From NCBI GenBank assembly GCA_029260335.1, contig JAJDDL010000164.1, forward strand, positions 1 to 7,806: a stretch of 7,806 bases of DNA, read 5' to 3'. This DNA comes from Phycisphaerales bacterium. GTDB taxonomy: Bacteria > Planctomycetota > Phycisphaerae > Phycisphaerales > UBA1924. Below the pieces are notes generated by a model. It had not been told where the DNA came from. It was given only the letters and a program-made list of their open reading frames with translations, and did not search any database. Made by a program: the position numbers and the translations under genes. This document shows positions 6,187-7,806 of this stretch, one piece after another; within the stretch, counting starts at the first letter, position 1, and each line of letters begins with the position of its first letter.

Positions 6187-6552
6187 ATGCCAAGCATCAT
6201 CGTCGTCTCAGGCCCAAGCGAGGGCGACTACTACCCCCTCAAGGGCGCGACCATCGTCATCGGCCGCCAGGAATCCTGCCCGATCCAGATCGCCGATGAT
6301 CGCATCAGCCGCAAGCACCTCCAGATCCGCAACGACGAGGGCAAGCACTTCGCCTTGGACATGAAGAGCGCCAACGGCGTGTGGATCAACGGCCGCAAGA
6401 TGGACGCCGAGTGCGAGCTCGCCGACCAGGACGAGATCGTCCTGGGCGACTCCAAGGTCGTGTACAACACCGAGGAGTTCCCCGATCGCGAGAGCGCCTT
6501 CCTCCACTACAAGCAACGAGGCGAGCGCCACCGCTCCACCCTGCAACAGTAA
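6187..6552 (+). CDS. Small FHA-domain protein (phosphothreonine-binding)
   Basis: A 121-aa protein made almost entirely of one forkhead-associated domain. The conserved features occur in order: GR at 26-27 (IVIGRQES), S-R-K-H at 41-44 (DDRISRKHLQI), N-G at 63-64 in SANGVWING, and D/E-I-V-L-G at 82-87. FHA domains bind phosphothreonine peptides made by Ser/Thr kinases. No signal peptide or membrane segment is present, so it should be a cytoplasmic adaptor. After the domain comes a charged tail (about 95-121, FPDRESAFLHYKQRGERH) that may be a helix for partner binding; this is inference. The open frame extends upstream to 6001 inside the preceding gene, but the domain begins right at Met 6187, which has GAGG 6 nt before it and a promoter about 30 nt upstream. 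No kinase, phosphatase or secretion gene lies in the window to suggest its target. Confidence 0.92.
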   Translation: MPSIIVVSGPSEGDYYPLKGATIVIGRQESCPIQIADDRISRKHLQIRNDEGKHFALDMKSANGVWINGRKMDAECELADQDEIVLGDSKVVYNTEEFPDRESAFLHYKQRGERHRSTLQQ

Positions 6553-6556
6553 ACTC

Positions 6557-6613
6557 CTGGCACAATGCGGTGCCGTGGTATGAGCGAGTCCTCACGCGAA
6601 TGCCACGCGGCAT
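6557..6613 (+). promoter_or_regulatory. Candidate promoter and small hairpins before the CxxC protein gene
   Basis: CTGGCA (6557-6562) and TATGAG (6579-6584), 16 nt apart with TGG before the -10, form a weak sigma-70-like promoter. The same stretch holds two short inverted repeats: GGCAC/GTGCC (6559-6563 and 6570-6574), and ATGCC/GGCAT (6600-6604 and 6609-6613). A longer alternative pairs TGCCG-TGG (6571-6578) with CCA-cg-CGGCA (6603-6612). None is followed by a T-run, so this is not a terminator for the FHA gene. Function is unproven. Confidence 0.3.
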
Positions 6614-6656
6614 GAGCAATCGCGTCGAACCCGTCCGCTCCTGACGAACTCTCGAA

Positions 6657-6932
6657 ATGTCTAACCCCCAAGCCATCTGCCACCGCTGCGCCGCCCTGCT
6701 CGAGCGAGGCAAGGCCGAGCTCTACATCGTGCAAATCCGCGCCCACGCCGACCCCCAACTCCGCGAACTGCCCGATCTGTCCGCCGATCAACTCGCCAAC
6801 GAGATCAAGCGACTCATCGACGAGGCCTCGCGCCAATCCGAGACCGAATACCGCGAGCAAGTCCACACCGAGTTCGAGATCATCCTCTGCAATGAGTGCT
6901 ATCGCGATTGGATCGAGAATCCCACCGGCTGA
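6657..6932 (+). CDS. Small protein with two CxxC pairs, probable zinc-binding
   Basis: A 91-aa protein I cannot assign to a named family. C8-H-R-C11 near the N-terminus (ICHRCAALLERGK) and C78-N-E-C81 near the C-terminus (ILCNECYRDWIE) form two CxxC knuckles, the usual layout of a four-cysteine zinc site. They are separated by 66 residues that include an acidic, probably helical segment at about 43-70 (LSADQLANEIKRL onward). The N- and C-terminal knuckles would therefore have to come together over a helical insert. There is no signal peptide, so it should be cytoplasmic. No Shine-Dalgarno site precedes the ATG (ctctcgaa-ATG), so initiation may be weak or leaderless. The strong third-position G/C bias and reading-frame integrity support a real gene. 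A regulatory or adaptor role is possible but not shown. Confidence 0.8.
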   Translation: MSNPQAICHRCAALLERGKAELYIVQIRAHADPQLRELPDLSADQLANEIKRLIDEASRQSETEYREQVHTEFEIILCNECYRDWIENPTG

Positions 6933-6939
6933 TCGATCC
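6910..6939 (+). repeat. Inverted repeat spanning the stop codon of the CxxC protein gene
   Basis: GGATCGA (6910-6916) and TCGATCC (6933-6939) form a perfect 7-bp inverted repeat with a 16-nt loop that contains the TGA stop (6930-6932). No T-run follows. It could weakly stabilise the transcript end, or it may be chance. No better terminator is visible before the next gene. Confidence 0.35.
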
Positions 6940-7060
6940 GCGCAACACGAGCCCGAAGCGCAAAGCGAGGTTCTTCATCAACTGCGTTGCGTCCGTACCG
7001 TCGATTCTGGCCGCCATGGACCCAAACCGCGCATTTCGCACTTGCCTCTTGCTCCCATCC

Positions 7061-7806
7061 ATGAGACTATGTCTTTTGCCGGATGTGTTCCGAACCAACA
7101 AGGAGCAGTCCATTTCAAAGCCATTCACCGCCATGCTTGCCCTCGTTGGTGCGCCTGTGCTGTCGATCTCGATTGATGCGTCAGTGGAGGCCGGACCGCC
7201 CGATTGCGATCTGGTCGCCGCGTTGGAGTACGACGGGAGCACGGATTATGCGGTAAGGGCCCAGGACTACGAGACTGTCTTTGATCTTTATGACATGTTC
7301 GCCATTGAGGACCTCGCCCTCAGCGATGATATGTTGTTGCAGGAGGCCTACAGCTTCGGTTTTTGCCGAAGTGGCTCCGGTGGATTCCATGACTTTGTCA
7401 TGCGCGTCTTTGGGAACAACGGCACAGGATTTCCGGGCGAAGATTCGTACGCCGGCGAGCTCGTTGCCCAGACCATTCCAGGCACGGGCATCTATGACCT
7501 ACCGACGGGCCTGTTCTTGAGCTCATTCGAGGGCCAGTGCGTTGCCGCTGGATCCTACTTTCTGGTCATGCATGTCCACGCTGACTTTGGGACAGGCGGA
7601 AGCTGCGATCTGTGGGCCCAACGCGGCGAGCACGCCGGCGGCAACGGCGAGCCAGACAACGCCTGGCAGTGGAATCCGGGCGACGCATTCGGCATGGGAA
7701 CACACTTCCAGATCCGCGACTTCGACGGGAACGCCATCGGTGTCAACTTTGCCATCTGCGGCGAACCCGGCGACTGCCCTGACAGCTGCCCGGACCCGAC
7801 CGGTTG
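7061..7806 (+). CDS. Secreted protein of unknown function (3'-truncated)
   Basis: The frame is open from here to the window edge (248 codons) with no stop. From ATG 7061, a hydrophobic signal-peptide core (FTAMLALVGAPVLSISI) occupies residues about 22-38, with cleavage likely after IDA (40) or VEA (44). The mature part is acidic and rich in aromatic residues and glycine (GGFHDFVMRVFGNNGTGFPGE, YFLVMHVHADFG, WQWNPGD), like the beta-sandwich modules of planctomycete exported proteins. Cysteines at 49, 102, 160 and 182 may form disulfides. The visible end, CGEPGDCPDSCPDPTG (233-248), resembles the linkers that precede dockerin-like or sorting regions in such proteins. The start is uncertain: ATG 7061, GTG 7085, ATG 7133 and an ATT at 7112 are all in frame. 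Only the ATT has a proper ribosome site, AAGGAG at 7100-7105, six bases ahead. Codon use is looser than in pdhA. I do not recognise the family. Confidence 0.72.
   Translation, partial: MRLCLLPDVFRTNKEQSISKPFTAMLALVGAPVLSISIDASVEAGPPDCDLVAALEYDGSTDYAVRAQDYETVFDLYDMFAIEDLALSDDMLLQEAYSFGFCRSGSGGFHDFVMRVFGNNGTGFPGEDSYAGELVAQTIPGTGIYDLPTGLFLSSFEGQCVAAGSYFLVMHVHADFGTGGSCDLWAQRGEHAGGNGEPDNAWQWNPGDAFGMGTHFQIRDFDGNAIGVNFAICGEPGDCPDSCPDPTG

Noticed and set aside
6558..6574. TGGCAC...GGTGCC resembling a sigma-54 (-24/-12) promoter
   Set aside because: The GG and GC dinucleotides are 13 nt apart rather than the strict 12, and the -12 TTGC element is not present. A weak sigma-70-like reading fits at least as well.
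1..7806. CRISPR array, insertion sequence, prophage, toxin-antitoxin or defence genes
   Set aside because: I looked for direct repeat-spacer patterns, terminal inverted repeats beside transposase-like frames, and typical small gene pairs. None is present, and the tRNA has no integrase or duplicated 3' end next to it.

Overview
This GC-rich window looks like the chromosome of a planctomycete, probably of the Phycisphaerae. The strongest clue is the partial gene at the left edge: it ends in a tandem DADDFFAFLDLF-type, dockerin-like repeat typical of secreted proteins in that group. Two more secreted proteins support this: a stand-alone FG-GAP propeller, and a right-edge protein ending in a CGEPGDCPDSC-type stretch. 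The assignment rests on motif recognition, not a search.

Layout. Bases 2-166 hold the 3' end of a secreted protein gene (+), closed by a strong intrinsic terminator. Facing it on the minus strand is a 388-aa secreted protein with seven evenly spaced calcium-loop repeats (246-1412). A tRNA-Arg(CCG) lies upstream of that gene, also on the minus strand (1560-1633). About 300 bp of non-coding DNA follow, with an inverted repeat around a possible -10 box. From there every gene is on the plus strand: a 742-aa exported S41/C-terminal processing protease with PDZ domain (1954-4182), a double-hairpin terminator, the pyruvate dehydrogenase E1 alpha subunit (4349-5455), a 207-aa four-helix membrane protein 12 nt downstream (5468-6091), a 121-aa FHA-domain protein with its own promoter (6187-6552), a 91-aa protein with two CxxC pairs (6657-6932), and the start of another secreted protein that runs off the right edge (about 7061 onward).

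How they fit together. This is mostly an ordinary chromosomal neighbourhood of single-gene units, not a functional cluster. The S41 protease would act outside the cytoplasm on exported proteins. E1 alpha feeds acetyl-CoA production but lacks its usual partner E1 beta in this window. The FHA protein reads phosphothreonine marks, but no kinase or phosphatase is present here. I see no CRISPR array, insertion sequence, prophage gene, toxin-antitoxin pair or defence system. The points most worth a second look are the uncharacterised N-terminal third of the protease, the pairing of pdhA with an unknown membrane protein, the two small conserved-looking proteins after it, and the unresolved start of the last gene, where the best Shine-Dalgarno sequence points at an ATT codon.
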